Below, one piece after another: positions 51,968 to 60,347 of a stretch of DNA of 64,000 nucleotides. Position numbers and translations under genes: made by a program. How positions within the stretch are numbered: the first letter of the stretch is position 1; every line of letters begins with the position of its first letter. Source of the DNA: Flavobacterium praedii (GTDB taxonomy: Bacteria; Bacteroidota; Bacteroidia; Flavobacteriales; Flavobacteriaceae); NCBI RefSeq assembly GCF_026810365.1, contig NZ_CP113948.1, forward strand, positions 2,319,001 through 2,383,000, in the 5' to 3' direction. The notes beneath the pieces are model-generated. The model ran no database searches. It had not been told where the DNA came from and saw only the letters and a program-made list of their open reading frames with translations.

Positions 51968-52645
51968 TTAATGATGAACCACTTTTTTCTTAATTAATTT
52001 TAGAAAAACAGGCAATGTTGACACCAGAATAATTCCTATTACAATTTTCTCGATATGCTCTTTTAAATCAATACCCATTTCTAAAAACATGCCGTACAAA
52101 TAATGTCCAGAAAATATTAAAACAAAGGACCATAAAAAAGAACTCAAAATATTATAATACATAAATTTCTTTTTATCCATTGTCCCAATACCTGCAACTA
52201 TAGGAGCAAACGTTCTAACAATAGGCAAAAACCTAGCGTAAATAATCGCTTTACCGCCATGCTTTTCAAAAAATTCTTTGGATTGAAGCAAATATTTTTT
52301 CTTAAACAAAAGGGTATCTTCTCTATTGTATAAGTAATACCCGCTTTTGGCTCCAAACCAATAACCTACCATATTACCGAAAACACCTGAAAAAGCTACC
52401 AATGTCGAAAGAAGAACAAGATTTATAAAATCACTTTCTATAAAAAGGATATTCTGAACTAAATCACGGCTATAAATTCCAGCTAAAAAAAGCAAACTGT
52501 CTCCTGGAAGAAAGAAACCGGCAAAAAGACCCGTTTCGGCAAAAACAATGAATAAAACAATGTACAAACCTAGTTGAATACCTCCAATTGTAAAAGTTAT
52601 ATAAAATTCGGGATTTACCAATTGGGTCCAATCAAAGTTGCTCAT
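51968..52645 (-). CDS. DedA family membrane protein
   Basis: A 225-aa polytopic inner-membrane protein of the DedA/VTT superfamily. Family signatures are FAGFFLPGDSLLFLAG and ARFLPIVRTFAPIVAGIG, with four to five transmembrane segments. DedA proteins act in membrane homeostasis, and several are undecaprenyl-phosphate or phospholipid translocases. First host gene right of the prophage. Confidence 0.92.
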   Translation of the reverse strand: MSNFDWTQLVNPEFYITFTIGGIQLGLYIVLFIVFAETGLFAGFFLPGDSLLFLAGIYSRDLVQNILFIESDFINLVLLSTLVAFSGVFGNMVGYWFGAKSGYYLYNREDTLLFKKKYLLQSKEFFEKHGGKAIIYARFLPIVRTFAPIVAGIGTMDKKKFMYYNILSSFLWSFVLIFSGHYLYGMFLEMGIDLKEHIEKIVIGIILVSTLPVFLKLIKKKVVHH

Positions 52646-52663
52646 AAAATTATTTTTAGGTTG

Positions 52664-52694
52664 TGAAAGTAATCATAATTTAGGTGAACCACAA
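52664..52694 (-). promoter_or_regulatory. Candidate promoter of dedA
   Basis: TTG (52694-52692), 20-nt spacer, TACTTTCA (52671-52664); six of eight matches in the -7 box, 18 bp before the ATG. Confidence 0.4.
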
Positions 52695-52815
52695 TTTATT
52701 ACTTCACTTTAAAGTTTAATTAACGATTTTAAAAAACCAAAAAGCATCAAAATAGTGTACTAAATATGATGCTTTTTATTTTTTTTAAAACTACAAAATA
52801 GTCATTATAAATAAA

Positions 52816-53205
52816 CTATAGCCTATCGTATTGACAACAAGAATGAAGGCTATCATACGCTTCTTTTGTTGATTTTACTTCATCTGTATCATGTCCAACT
52901 TTGGCGATCGCTTTTTTTACATCTAATAAAGAACATTTTTCTTCATTTATAATAACACTCAATTGGTGCGTTTCAATATTCCAGGACGCTGATTTTACAC
53001 CTGGAACAGAAAATGCAGCTTTTTGAATTCGTTTCTGACATTGTTCACAATTCCCATTTACTTCAGTGGTATATTTAGCATTTTTATTTTTTTGCGTTTG
53101 GCCTTGAGCTGAAAGCCCTATAAAAACTAGCAGCATAACTGCAACTATATTCTTAATTGTGCTACTTTTGAAACTGTTTCTGAATTCTTTTTTTATTGTT
53201 TTCAT
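52816..53205 (-). CDS. Secreted heavy-metal-associated (HMA) domain protein
   Basis: A 129-aa protein with an N-terminal signal/anchor (KNIVAVMLLVFIGLSAQGQ) and one HMA domain with the metal site NGNCEQCQKRI and the usual VPGVKSASWN loop. A further Cys pair lies near the C-terminus (HSCCQ). It should bind Cu(I) in the periplasm. It follows the TonB-dependent receptor by 57 bp on the same strand, suggesting joint use in copper handling. Confidence 0.85.
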   Translation of the reverse strand: MKTIKKEFRNSFKSSTIKNIVAVMLLVFIGLSAQGQTQKNKNAKYTTEVNGNCEQCQKRIQKAAFSVPGVKSASWNIETHQLSVIINEEKCSLLDVKKAIAKVGHDTDEVKSTKEAYDSLHSCCQYDRL

Positions 53206-53262
53206 TTTTTTATATTTTAAAATTGTTGTTATTTTTTGTTATTTTAAGAATTAACGTTATAT

Positions 53263-55275
53263 CTATTTTATTCTAAAACGCAAGCCTGCATAATACATCT
53301 GACCAAATACTGGCGCATACAAAATTGTAGCATCAAAATAGGGTCCAAAAGGGTTTTGTGCATCCAAGATAACTTGATTTTGTGTATAATTACCAATATT
53401 CTCTCCTCCTACATACACCTCAAAAGTCTTTGAAAAAACTTTTGTGACTTGAGCATTCATCAAAGAATAAGAAGGAGAATTTTCAGAAAGTTGGTACCCT
53501 ATAGGATTAGAAGCTGTATTAGGTAATTGTTGTTCCCCAATCCAATTGTAAGTAAAATCAAACTTCCATTGTTGTCCTTTATCCTTAACATGAGTTTCAT
53601 ATCCTAAATTTCCAAAGAAACGATGTGCCGCCTGCAATGGTCTTTGGTATTTCCCTGATAAATAATCGGTTTTGATATCATAGTATTTATAGGCAGAACG
53701 CAATTCCAAATGTTTTGCCAATTCGTAATTGAATTCCAATTGAAAGCTATTAGCAAATGAAACTCCATCTAAATTATGAAAAATCACTTGCTGTGGACTT
53801 TGCATTACATCTACCACCACTTGATTCTGGAAATTGGTTCTGTAAAAATCAATAGTTACATCTCCATTTCTATTGAACAATTTAAAACCTTGCATAAAAC
53901 TCAAACCATAATTCCAAGCAATTTCAGGATCCAATCCATACAGTTTTCCTCCGGAATTCACAATATCGAAGTTTCTAGAACTAGCAAACAAATTTTGGTT
54001 TTCGGCAAAAATATTGGCAGGACGTTTTCCTCTACCTGCTGAAACTCGCAACACTCCTTTCTCCCAAGGATTGTACTTCAAATGCAATCTTGGAGTAACA
54101 AAAACCCCCAAACGATTTCCAGAATCTACTCTACCTCCCAAAATCAAACTAAAATTATCTTGATTATCGAAAGTATACTCAAAGAAAGCACCAACTGTAT
54201 TGTCTATCCTACTATAATCAGTTGTATTGACAAACTCCGAATATTTATCGTAAGTAAAATTCAATCCTGTTGCAAACTTGTTTTTTTCGTTATTGATAAT
54301 TGAATTAAAAATCAAATTTGAATAAAAACTATTTTGTTTGATGTTGTACCCATTCAATCCAAAATACGAATCTTGGTCATAACTGGAAAATGCATTTTGA
54401 AATCCAATGCTTTGATACGGCATATCCTTAAATACATATCCAATTTTTGTAGAAACATCTATTTTTTGGGTATCAATTTCCGATCCCCAAGAATTCGTTG
54501 TTCCTTTATCAGTATCTGGATCAAAACTCAATTGCCCCATTAATTTTGAATCATTCATATATTGAAAATTAATAAAACTAACCCAACCAGTCTCGGCATT
54601 GTAATACTGATAGCGATTGAGTAAATTGATTTGTTTTTGCAAAGGATTGTCTAGAAAACCATCATCATTGTTATCCATTTTGGAATTTCTCATATTTCCG
54701 TGAAGCAATAAACTGGTGGCCCATTTATCTGATAGTTTCTGATTAAAATTGGTATTCAATTCAAAACGGGAATCGGTCGAACCGTACGCATTTAATAAAA
54801 ATGGCACATCAGATAATGGCTTTACCAATTCAGTATTGATTTGTCCTGAAATACTTTCGAACCCATTGACTACACTCCCAGCGCCTTTGGTAATTTGAAT
54901 ACTTTCTATCCAAGGTCCAGGAGTAAAAGAGAGACCAAAAGCTTGCGAAGCCCCTCGAACAGAAGGTACATTTTCTTGGGTCATCATCAAGTACGGACTA
55001 GTCAAACCCAACATTTTAATTTGTTTGGTTCCCGTTAAAGCATCCGAAAAATTGACATCAATGGATGGATTTGTTTCAAAACTTTCGGCAAGGTTACAAC
55101 ATGCCGCTTTGAGAAGTTCTTTTTTGGTAATTAAGCTAGTATTACCAGTAACTGTGTATGATTTTTGAATGCCCTTGCGTTTGGATTGGACTTTAATTTC
55201 CCTCAAAGTATCTTGCGAATAGGAACTAAAACCAATAAACAAGAGTAATAAAACCACTGTTATATTTGTTTTCAT
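53263..55275 (-). CDS. TonB-dependent outer-membrane receptor (probable metal uptake)
   Basis: A 670-aa receptor with signal peptide (MKTNITVVLLLLFIGFSSYS), a plug domain (AACCNLAESFETNPSIDVNF, then GLTSPYLMMTQENVPSVRGA) and a beta-barrel ending in YYAGLRFRIK with a terminal aromatic/basic pattern. The plug carries an unusual adjacent Cys pair, and the neighbours are an HMA protein and a Cys-rich HYC_CC_PP protein, so copper or another soft metal is the likely cargo. No N-terminal carboxypeptidase-like domain is seen. Confidence 0.88.
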   Translation of the reverse strand: MKTNITVVLLLLFIGFSSYSQDTLREIKVQSKRKGIQKSYTVTGNTSLITKKELLKAACCNLAESFETNPSIDVNFSDALTGTKQIKMLGLTSPYLMMTQENVPSVRGASQAFGLSFTPGPWIESIQITKGAGSVVNGFESISGQINTELVKPLSDVPFLLNAYGSTDSRFELNTNFNQKLSDKWATSLLLHGNMRNSKMDNNDDGFLDNPLQKQINLLNRYQYYNAETGWVSFINFQYMNDSKLMGQLSFDPDTDKGTTNSWGSEIDTQKIDVSTKIGYVFKDMPYQSIGFQNAFSSYDQDSYFGLNGYNIKQNSFYSNLIFNSIINNEKNKFATGLNFTYDKYSEFVNTTDYSRIDNTVGAFFEYTFDNQDNFSLILGGRVDSGNRLGVFVTPRLHLKYNPWEKGVLRVSAGRGKRPANIFAENQNLFASSRNFDIVNSGGKLYGLDPEIAWNYGLSFMQGFKLFNRNGDVTIDFYRTNFQNQVVVDVMQSPQQVIFHNLDGVSFANSFQLEFNYELAKHLELRSAYKYYDIKTDYLSGKYQRPLQAAHRFFGNLGYETHVKDKGQQWKFDFTYNWIGEQQLPNTASNPIGYQLSENSPSYSLMNAQVTKVFSKTFEVYVGGENIGNYTQNQVILDAQNPFGPYFDATILYAPVFGQMYYAGLRFRIK

Positions 55276-55339
55276 AATTTAAATTATAATGGTTAAAAAT
55301 TTAGAACCCTAAAAAAACAGGTTCTATTCTAATTAAACA

Positions 55340-55750
55340 TTACAATTTATCGTAAAGGAGATATTGGCTGTACAGCTTGAAAAGTGGCGGTGCATTGGCA
55401 TCGCAATAATAGGTAAGAGTCGTGTTATTTTTGAAATTATTTACTGCAGTAAAAACAATTGAATGCGTTTCTGGAATGAGGAACGCATAATCCATTTGAA
55501 AAGAAAATGATTTAAAAACATTACTTTCTGTTTTTTTCTGGATAACAACTTTTTTGTCCTTGCAGCAACTGTCTTTTTTAGAAACTATCTTTTCGCAACA
55601 ACCTTTTTCACTTTTCAATGAAGACAAAGGAGAATTCAAAGAAACGGAGGCTAATTTACCCCCACAATAATGCACATTAAAAGCAAGTCCTACATTGGAA
55701 ACCAATAGTAGAAAAGCAAGAAATAGGCTTATTTGTTTTTTGAATACCAT
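55340..55750 (-). CDS. HYC_CC_PP family protein
   Basis: A 136-aa secreted protein with signal peptide (ISLFLAFLLLVSNVGLAFN), then HYCGGKLASVSL, CC pairs (KGCCEKIV, DSCCKDKK) and NAPPLFKLY near the end: the three motifs that name the family. The function is not established; the His and Cys content and gene neighbours (metal receptor and HMA protein) suggest periplasmic metal binding. It is first of the three-gene cluster. Confidence 0.85.
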   Translation of the reverse strand: MVFKKQISLFLAFLLLVSNVGLAFNVHYCGGKLASVSLNSPLSSLKSEKGCCEKIVSKKDSCCKDKKVVIQKKTESNVFKSFSFQMDYAFLIPETHSIVFTAVNNFKNNTTLTYYCDANAPPLFKLYSQYLLYDKL

Positions 55751-55818
55751 ACTACAAAATTAAAACTATTATTTGTGGAATAAATCAAATTCTTGTTAAA
55801 CTTTAAAAAAGATTAAAA

Positions 55819-57174
55819 CTACAATTCAAATACTTGACCCATCATAGGAATAACACATTCAATTCCGTATTTTTCTTGAATTTTTATTCTAAGTTCATCT
55901 GCTGGCTCGTTTTCTCCGTGAACCAAAAAAACTTTTTTAGGTTTCTCCTCCATATTTGAAAGCCAATTCACCAAGTCCTTTTGATCACCATGTGCTGATA
56001 ATCCTTCAATTTCTAGTATTTTAGCTTTTACTTCATAATATTTTCCGTGAATTTTTATCTCTTTTGCACCTTCTAATAGTTTTCTGCCGCGAGTACCCTC
56101 TCCTTGATAACCAATAATAATTACTGTTGTTTCTGGCAATCCAATATACCGCTCCAAATAACTCAAAACTCTACCTCCAGTAACCATTCCACTAGCCGCA
56201 ATTACAACTTTGGGTTGCTTGTTATAAATGGTATTAATTGTTTCTTGATAATCTGAAATCAGCGTAAATGATTTGCACATAGCAGTAAATTCATCAGAAC
56301 GTAAACGATGCCATTTTCTATTATTAACAAAAAGTTCTAACATACTTATTCCCATTGGAGTATCAATTATATAGGGAATATTTGGAATTCTATTTTCTTC
56401 TTTCAGCTTCCAAATCAAGTACATTACACTTTGTACACGTTCCACTGCAAAACTTGGAATAATAACTGTTCCGCCATTATGAACTGCATTATTAATATAC
56501 ATTTCAAGTTCTAATTTAGGATCTGTATCAGGATGCAATCTATTTCCATAAGTACTTTCGAGGAAAACATAATCTGCTTTTTGGGGTTTTGTGGGTGGAT
56601 ACATTAACACATCATTATCACGGCCAATATCCCCTGAGAAAACAACAATTTTATTTTCAAGCCGAAGCTCTACCGTACAGGCTCCAAGAATATGTCCAGC
56701 ATTGGTAAAAACGGCTTCGATTTCTGCGTCCAATGAAACACTTTCTTTCGGATTTATAACCCTAAAATGCGGAAAAACCTTTTCTGCTTGCGCAACAGTA
56801 TAAAGAGGCTCCGCGATTTCATGTTTTGAATATTTTCCTTCATTGGCCAATTTGGCATCTTCCTCTTGAATTTTGGCACTATCCAAAAGAATCAATTTGG
56901 CAACATCCTTGGTAGGACTTGTACAATAAATTTTACCATCGAAACCTTGATTGACGAACCTTGGCAACCAACCACAATGATCCAAATGGCCGTGAGTTAA
57001 CAAAACAAAATCTATAGTAGAAGGTAAAATAGGTAAAGGCTCCCAATTTAATTCTCTCAGTGGTTTCAAACCTTGAAATTGACCACAATCAACCAAAATT
57101 CGAATACCGTTACTTTCTATCAAAGTTTTGGATCCGGTAACAGTTCCAACTCCACCAATACATGTGATTTTCAT
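55819..57174 (-). CDS. Metallo-beta-lactamase / beta-CASP RNA-processing-type protein
   Basis: A 451-aa protein with the MBL metal site LTHGHLDHCGWLPR (HxHxDH), further ligands in TNAGHILGA and FSGDIGRD, a beta-CASP insert (PSFAVERVQSVMYLIWKL) and the RMMBL end ISAHGDQ-type motif seen as EGLSAHGDQKDL with LVHGE. This layout is shared with CPSF-73-like nucleases and suggests RNA (or DNA) 3'-end or exonuclease activity. It is encoded 69 bp behind the ATP-cone nuclease-like gene. Confidence 0.9.
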   Translation of the reverse strand: MKITCIGGVGTVTGSKTLIESNGIRILVDCGQFQGLKPLRELNWEPLPILPSTIDFVLLTHGHLDHCGWLPRFVNQGFDGKIYCTSPTKDVAKLILLDSAKIQEEDAKLANEGKYSKHEIAEPLYTVAQAEKVFPHFRVINPKESVSLDAEIEAVFTNAGHILGACTVELRLENKIVVFSGDIGRDNDVLMYPPTKPQKADYVFLESTYGNRLHPDTDPKLELEMYINNAVHNGGTVIIPSFAVERVQSVMYLIWKLKEENRIPNIPYIIDTPMGISMLELFVNNRKWHRLRSDEFTAMCKSFTLISDYQETINTIYNKQPKVVIAASGMVTGGRVLSYLERYIGLPETTVIIIGYQGEGTRGRKLLEGAKEIKIHGKYYEVKAKILEIEGLSAHGDQKDLVNWLSNMEEKPKKVFLVHGENEPADELRIKIQEKYGIECVIPMMGQVFEL

Positions 57175-57243
57175 TTTTTAAAATTTTGATTAATCGAAAA
57201 AAGTAAAAACTTTGTGTTTTATAAACCTAGTCTCTTCAAAAAA

Positions 57244-58074
57244 CTATATCAATCTACACAGCTCAGACGCTTCTTTCATTACGTTTTTAATCCTAGTAGC
57301 GCTTAAACCTATTTTCTCTAAATCTGCTCTATTATTAACAATCTCGCGAACCAAAATAATATCCAAAATCAATAGTTTCTCTTTTTCAGAAAGCGTTAAT
57401 GTCGTCAAACAAGTAATGGGATACAATTGCCGATTATCAATTTGAGTTTTTAAATTGTTCTTTGAAGGATAATCCCAACTTAATAAATTGAGTTCAGAAC
57501 ATTTTGCAAAATCAATTGCATCCGATGTAAACCGATTATTAGTCACAATCCAACATTTTGAGATGTTGTCATTTCTAGAAAAAACCTCATGATTTCTAAT
57601 TTTTAGATCATTAAAACGGGACAAAATATACATTGGTACTTTTACATCAGTAGCGGCATCTCGCCCGACATGAAACTTGCATTCTATCATAGCAATAACA
57701 TTGTCTTTTTTGACAAGGACATCTATTTCATGCGAAACACATATACCCTGGAGTATCATATTTACTTTAGTTTCATAATGTTCTAAAGAAAAAAGTCGGG
57801 CAATAAACTTTTCAAAAAAGAAACCTGCTGGCCCTAACAATCGAATCGCTTCTCTTAGATTATACCGAGCAGCATGTGAATTGGAAGCCTTTTTTAAAAG
57901 TCCAAAAGCCATCTTGTAAATTTGCTTAGTCGAAATCCCCTCGTATATTTCTTTTTCAATAAGATGCAAGACATCTTCAACAACAGCAGACGTTGCTCCT
58001 GATTTCAAAAGAGATTGTTTCAACTTTGCTCTATTAAAATCAACAATCGCACCTGAATGTTTAATAATTTTCAT
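57244..58074 (-). CDS. ATP-cone protein with restriction-endonuclease-like domain
   Basis: A 276-aa protein. Residues 1-85 form an ATP-cone (IIKHSGAIVDFNRAKLKQSL, later YNLREAIRLLGPAGFFFE), the nucleotide-sensing module of ribonucleotide reductases and NrdR. The middle has the Mrr-like PD-(D/E)xK core HEIDVLVKKDNVIAMIECKF. Such a fusion would couple nucleotide level to nuclease activity; the substrate is unknown. Lies next to the MBL nuclease gene. Confidence 0.82.
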   Translation of the reverse strand: MKIIKHSGAIVDFNRAKLKQSLLKSGATSAVVEDVLHLIEKEIYEGISTKQIYKMAFGLLKKASNSHAARYNLREAIRLLGPAGFFFEKFIARLFSLEHYETKVNMILQGICVSHEIDVLVKKDNVIAMIECKFHVGRDAATDVKVPMYILSRFNDLKIRNHEVFSRNDNISKCWIVTNNRFTSDAIDFAKCSELNLLSWDYPSKNNLKTQIDNRQLYPITCLTTLTLSEKEKLLILDIILVREIVNNRADLEKIGLSATRIKNVMKEASELCRLI

Positions 58075-58134
58075 CTTAGTTGTACTTGCTAAAATCAGCC
58101 TTAAATTCTGATTAAAGATACAAAAAAAAGAGGC

Positions 58135-58578
58135 TTATTTATTTAATTTTTGATAATAAAATGCTGGTATAAAAAGAATTAGAAACAAGGGCTGGATTAA
58201 AAATCGGCGCACATAAAATAGCAAAAGATTATTTTGGTTTCCGTAAAAATGAAGAACAGAAAAGAATCCAACAATTAATATCACAAAGAAAAATAAATAT
58301 AAAATTGAAGCAAACTGAATCATTTCCCTGTCCTTAAAAAGACAATAAACAATTACCAATGAAACTATTGCATTCAAAAAAAAACGAAAAGACATACCTA
58401 AAAACAACCAAAAAGTATTATAATCTGGCAAAGACTTTTTTAAATAATCTCCTTCAAAATAGTGTAAAAAAGGATCGTAAAACAATTGATTTTCGAAAGT
58501 TCGAATACTTATCAATAAGAACAACAATAGAATTAATAACACAATTTTCCGCTTGTTCTGTAGTATCTTATTTAGCAT
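58135..58578 (-). CDS. Exosortase F-associated membrane protein
   Basis: A 147-aa protein with four hydrophobic segments, located directly behind and overlapping xrtF by 11 nt. A small polytopic protein in this position is typical of flavobacterial XrtF loci (exosortase F system-associated protein). Its role is not known; it may help XrtF in the membrane. Confidence 0.78.
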   Translation of the reverse strand: MLNKILQNKRKIVLLILLLFLLISIRTFENQLFYDPFLHYFEGDYLKKSLPDYNTFWLFLGMSFRFFLNAIVSLVIVYCLFKDREMIQFASILYLFFFVILIVGFFSVLHFYGNQNNLLLFYVRRFLIQPLFLILFIPAFYYQKLNK

Positions 58579-59104
58579 ATTTCGAGAATTTATTGACCCA
58601 TATTATCCATAAAACAAAAATGGATCCGTAAATAATCAATGGAAAAAAAACACCATGCAATAGATGATTTTGCTTTGGAAAAAAATACAACAAAACTATT
58701 AGAGCCGCAATACGAAGTACATTTAAAATATAGATCAATATACTTCCAGCAAAAACAAACAATAAAGTATTTTTTAAACTTCCTGAAAATGCTACAACAA
58801 AAGAAACAAAAAGAATGATTACACTTATTCCATTGCAGCCTTCCACTATTCGAGCAACATTTTGATTTTGAAAAACAACTGAAAAACAGGGCTCATTTAG
58901 CACTTCTTCAACACGTATCGAATGGTAAAACCAAGAAAGAACAATTTCAGTATTTTCAGCAACAAATTGAGTTATTGAGTCCGCTTTATTATTATCAAAA
59001 CCATTTAGAAAAAAATGATAACATAAAGTGAGGAGTATGTAAGTTCCAAAAAAAGCGGAAAGAAAAAGCAAAAATGGTTTATAAAGGACTAAGTATTTTT
59101 TCAT
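58568..59104 (-). CDS. xrtF: Exosortase family protein XrtF
   Basis: A 178-aa polytopic membrane transpeptidase read from MKKYLVLYKPFLLFLSAFFG; the frame is open 13 codons upstream but has no membrane-protein start there. The exosortase catalytic residues are in place: Cys in IVEGCNGISVIILF, Arg in LNVLRIAAL and His in HGVFFPLIIYG. Exosortases process proteins with PEP-CTERM-like sorting tails. No substrate gene with such a tail is seen in this window. Confidence 0.88.
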   Translation of the reverse strand: MKKYLVLYKPFLLFLSAFFGTYILLTLCYHFFLNGFDNNKADSITQFVAENTEIVLSWFYHSIRVEEVLNEPCFSVVFQNQNVARIVEGCNGISVIILFVSFVVAFSGSLKNTLLFVFAGSILIYILNVLRIAALIVLLYFFPKQNHLLHGVFFPLIIYGSIFVLWIIWVNKFSKYAK

Positions 59105-59240
59105 TCTTAATTTAATTTTTAAATTGAATCTCGAAACTATCAAGAGGAATCACCATTCTGCGTCCTTTCCTATTTATTTGGCATGGTGATTTCAAAATAA
59201 ATTTTTAACAAATTTATGCAATTTTAAATTTGGCTTTAAA

Positions 59241-59248
59241 TACTTTTG
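59241..59248 (+). promoter_or_regulatory. -7 element upstream of the GAF gene
   Basis: TACTTTTG matches TAnnTTTG, 18 bp before the ATG at 59267. No TTG stands at the right distance, so only the -7 box is supported. Confidence 0.45.
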
Positions 59249-59266
59249 CATAAAAAATAATAAACC

Positions 59267-59722
59267 ATGACTTTTAAAGAATTACAACCTATAGTAAGTG
59301 AGATTATCTTAGACACTACTTTAAATAGAGACGAAAAACTCTTAGCCATTTGTCAACTTTTGAGTGATTCCATCTCCTATTACAATTGGGTAGGTTTTTA
59401 TTTTGCTAATCACGAAGCCAAAACTTTACACCTTGGCCCCTATGTAGGTGCAGAAACGGACCATACCGTAATCCCATTTGGAAAAGGAATTTGTGGACAA
59501 GTAGCTGTCTCCAACAATAATTTTGTAGTACCCGATGTAAGCGCCCAAGACAATTATATTGCCTGTAGCTTTACAGTTAAATCAGAAATAGTAGTTCCTT
59601 TATTTGTAAATGGAAAAAACATAGGACAAATTGACATTGACAGTCATGTGATTGACCCATTTACCAAGGAAGACGAACACTTTTTGGAGTTTGTAAATGA
59701 GGAAATTGCGAAGTTATATTAA
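59267..59722 (+). CDS. GAF-domain protein, free methionine-(R)-sulfoxide reductase type
   Basis: A 151-aa single GAF domain with the fRMsr pattern: SYYNWVGFYF, LHLGPYVG, GKGICGQVAVSN and YIACSFTVKSEIVVPLFV. The catalytic Cys of the IAC motif and the partner Cys of GICG are present. The third cysteine found in the E. coli enzyme (in ACVRI) is replaced, the sequence there being TDHTVIPF. It should reduce free Met-R-sulfoxide; the missing third cysteine would alter recycling by thioredoxin. Confidence 0.85.
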   Translation: MTFKELQPIVSEIILDTTLNRDEKLLAICQLLSDSISYYNWVGFYFANHEAKTLHLGPYVGAETDHTVIPFGKGICGQVAVSNNNFVVPDVSAQDNYIACSFTVKSEIVVPLFVNGKNIGQIDIDSHVIDPFTKEDEHFLEFVNEEIAKLY

Positions 59723-59798
59723 AACACAAGAGATATAAAAAATTAAAGATTTAAAAATTAAAGATTGCTAATTATACGAATGTAAAATAATTCATGAT

Positions 59799-59819
59799 TC
59801 ATAATTCATAATTCATAAT
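59799..59819 (+). repeat. 7-bp tandem repeat TCATAAT x3
   Basis: Three exact copies plus a degenerate fourth upstream (TTCATGAT), directly before the rpsO -7 box. Slippage here could change promoter spacing. Confidence 0.8.
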
Positions 59820-59826
59820 TATTTTT

Positions 59827-59834
59827 TACTTTTG
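59827..59834 (+). promoter_or_regulatory. -7 element of rpsO
   Basis: TACTTTTG fits TAnnTTTG, 57 bp before the rpsO ATG. The upstream -33 region falls inside the TCATAAT repeats and has no TTG. Confidence 0.5.
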
Positions 59835-59890
59835 CACCCGTCTTACAATAGCTGTACGACATACATAAAAATCATTTAAATAATATTAGC

Positions 59891-60157
59891 ATGTATTTAA
59901 CTAAAGAGATTAAAGAAGAAATCTTCGCTAAACACGGAGAAAAAACAAACACTGGAAAAGCAGAAGCGCAAATCGCTTTATTCACTTTCAGAATCACTCA
60001 CCTAACTGAGCACTTGAAAAAAAATCGTCATGATTACAACACAGAGCGTTCATTAGTATTATTAGTAGGTAAAAGAAGATCTTTATTAGATTACTTGAAA
60101 AAGACTGAGATCAACAGATATCGTGAGATTATCAAAGTATTGGGTATTAGAAAATAA
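59891..60157 (+). CDS. rpsO: 30S ribosomal protein S15
   Basis: An 88-aa primary rRNA-binding protein of the small subunit platform, complete: EKTNTGKAEAQIALFTFRIT, then HLKKNRHDYNTERSLVLLVG, KRRSLLDYLKK. rpsO followed by pnp is an old conserved pair. It has its own terminator, so coupling to pnp is partial. Confidence 0.97.
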   Translation: MYLTKEIKEEIFAKHGEKTNTGKAEAQIALFTFRITHLTEHLKKNRHDYNTERSLVLLVGKRRSLLDYLKKTEINRYREIIKVLGIRK

Positions 60158-60168
60158 TCAATATATAA

Positions 60169-60195
60169 AGAGGTGCGAAAGTGCCTCTTTTTTTT
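60169..60195 (+). terminator. Terminator after rpsO
   Basis: Stem AGAGGTGC / GTGCCTCT (with two G-U pairs), GAAA loop, then seven T. Confidence 0.8.
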
Positions 60196-60196
60196 A

Positions 60197-60261
60197 TTAG
60201 CCCCCCAACCCCCAAAGGGGGAGCTAGCAAATAATTCCCCCTTTGGGGGCTAGGGGGCTAA
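60197..60261. repeat. 25-bp inverted repeat of the CCCCTAACCCC family
   Basis: Arms TTAGCCCCCCAACCCCCAAA (from 60197, 25 bp) and its near-complement at 60237-60261, two mismatches. Each arm is itself palindromic (CCCCC-AAA-GGGGG). Same family as 13106 and 22197. It lies between rpsO and pnp, and may act on the mRNA level. Confidence 0.8.
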
Positions 60262-60347
60262 AAGTTTGTTTTTCATTGGGTTTTAGGCATTAACTACGCA
60301 ACAACAACACAACTAAAACCTATGTTAAACTTAAAGAAAAAAAAATT

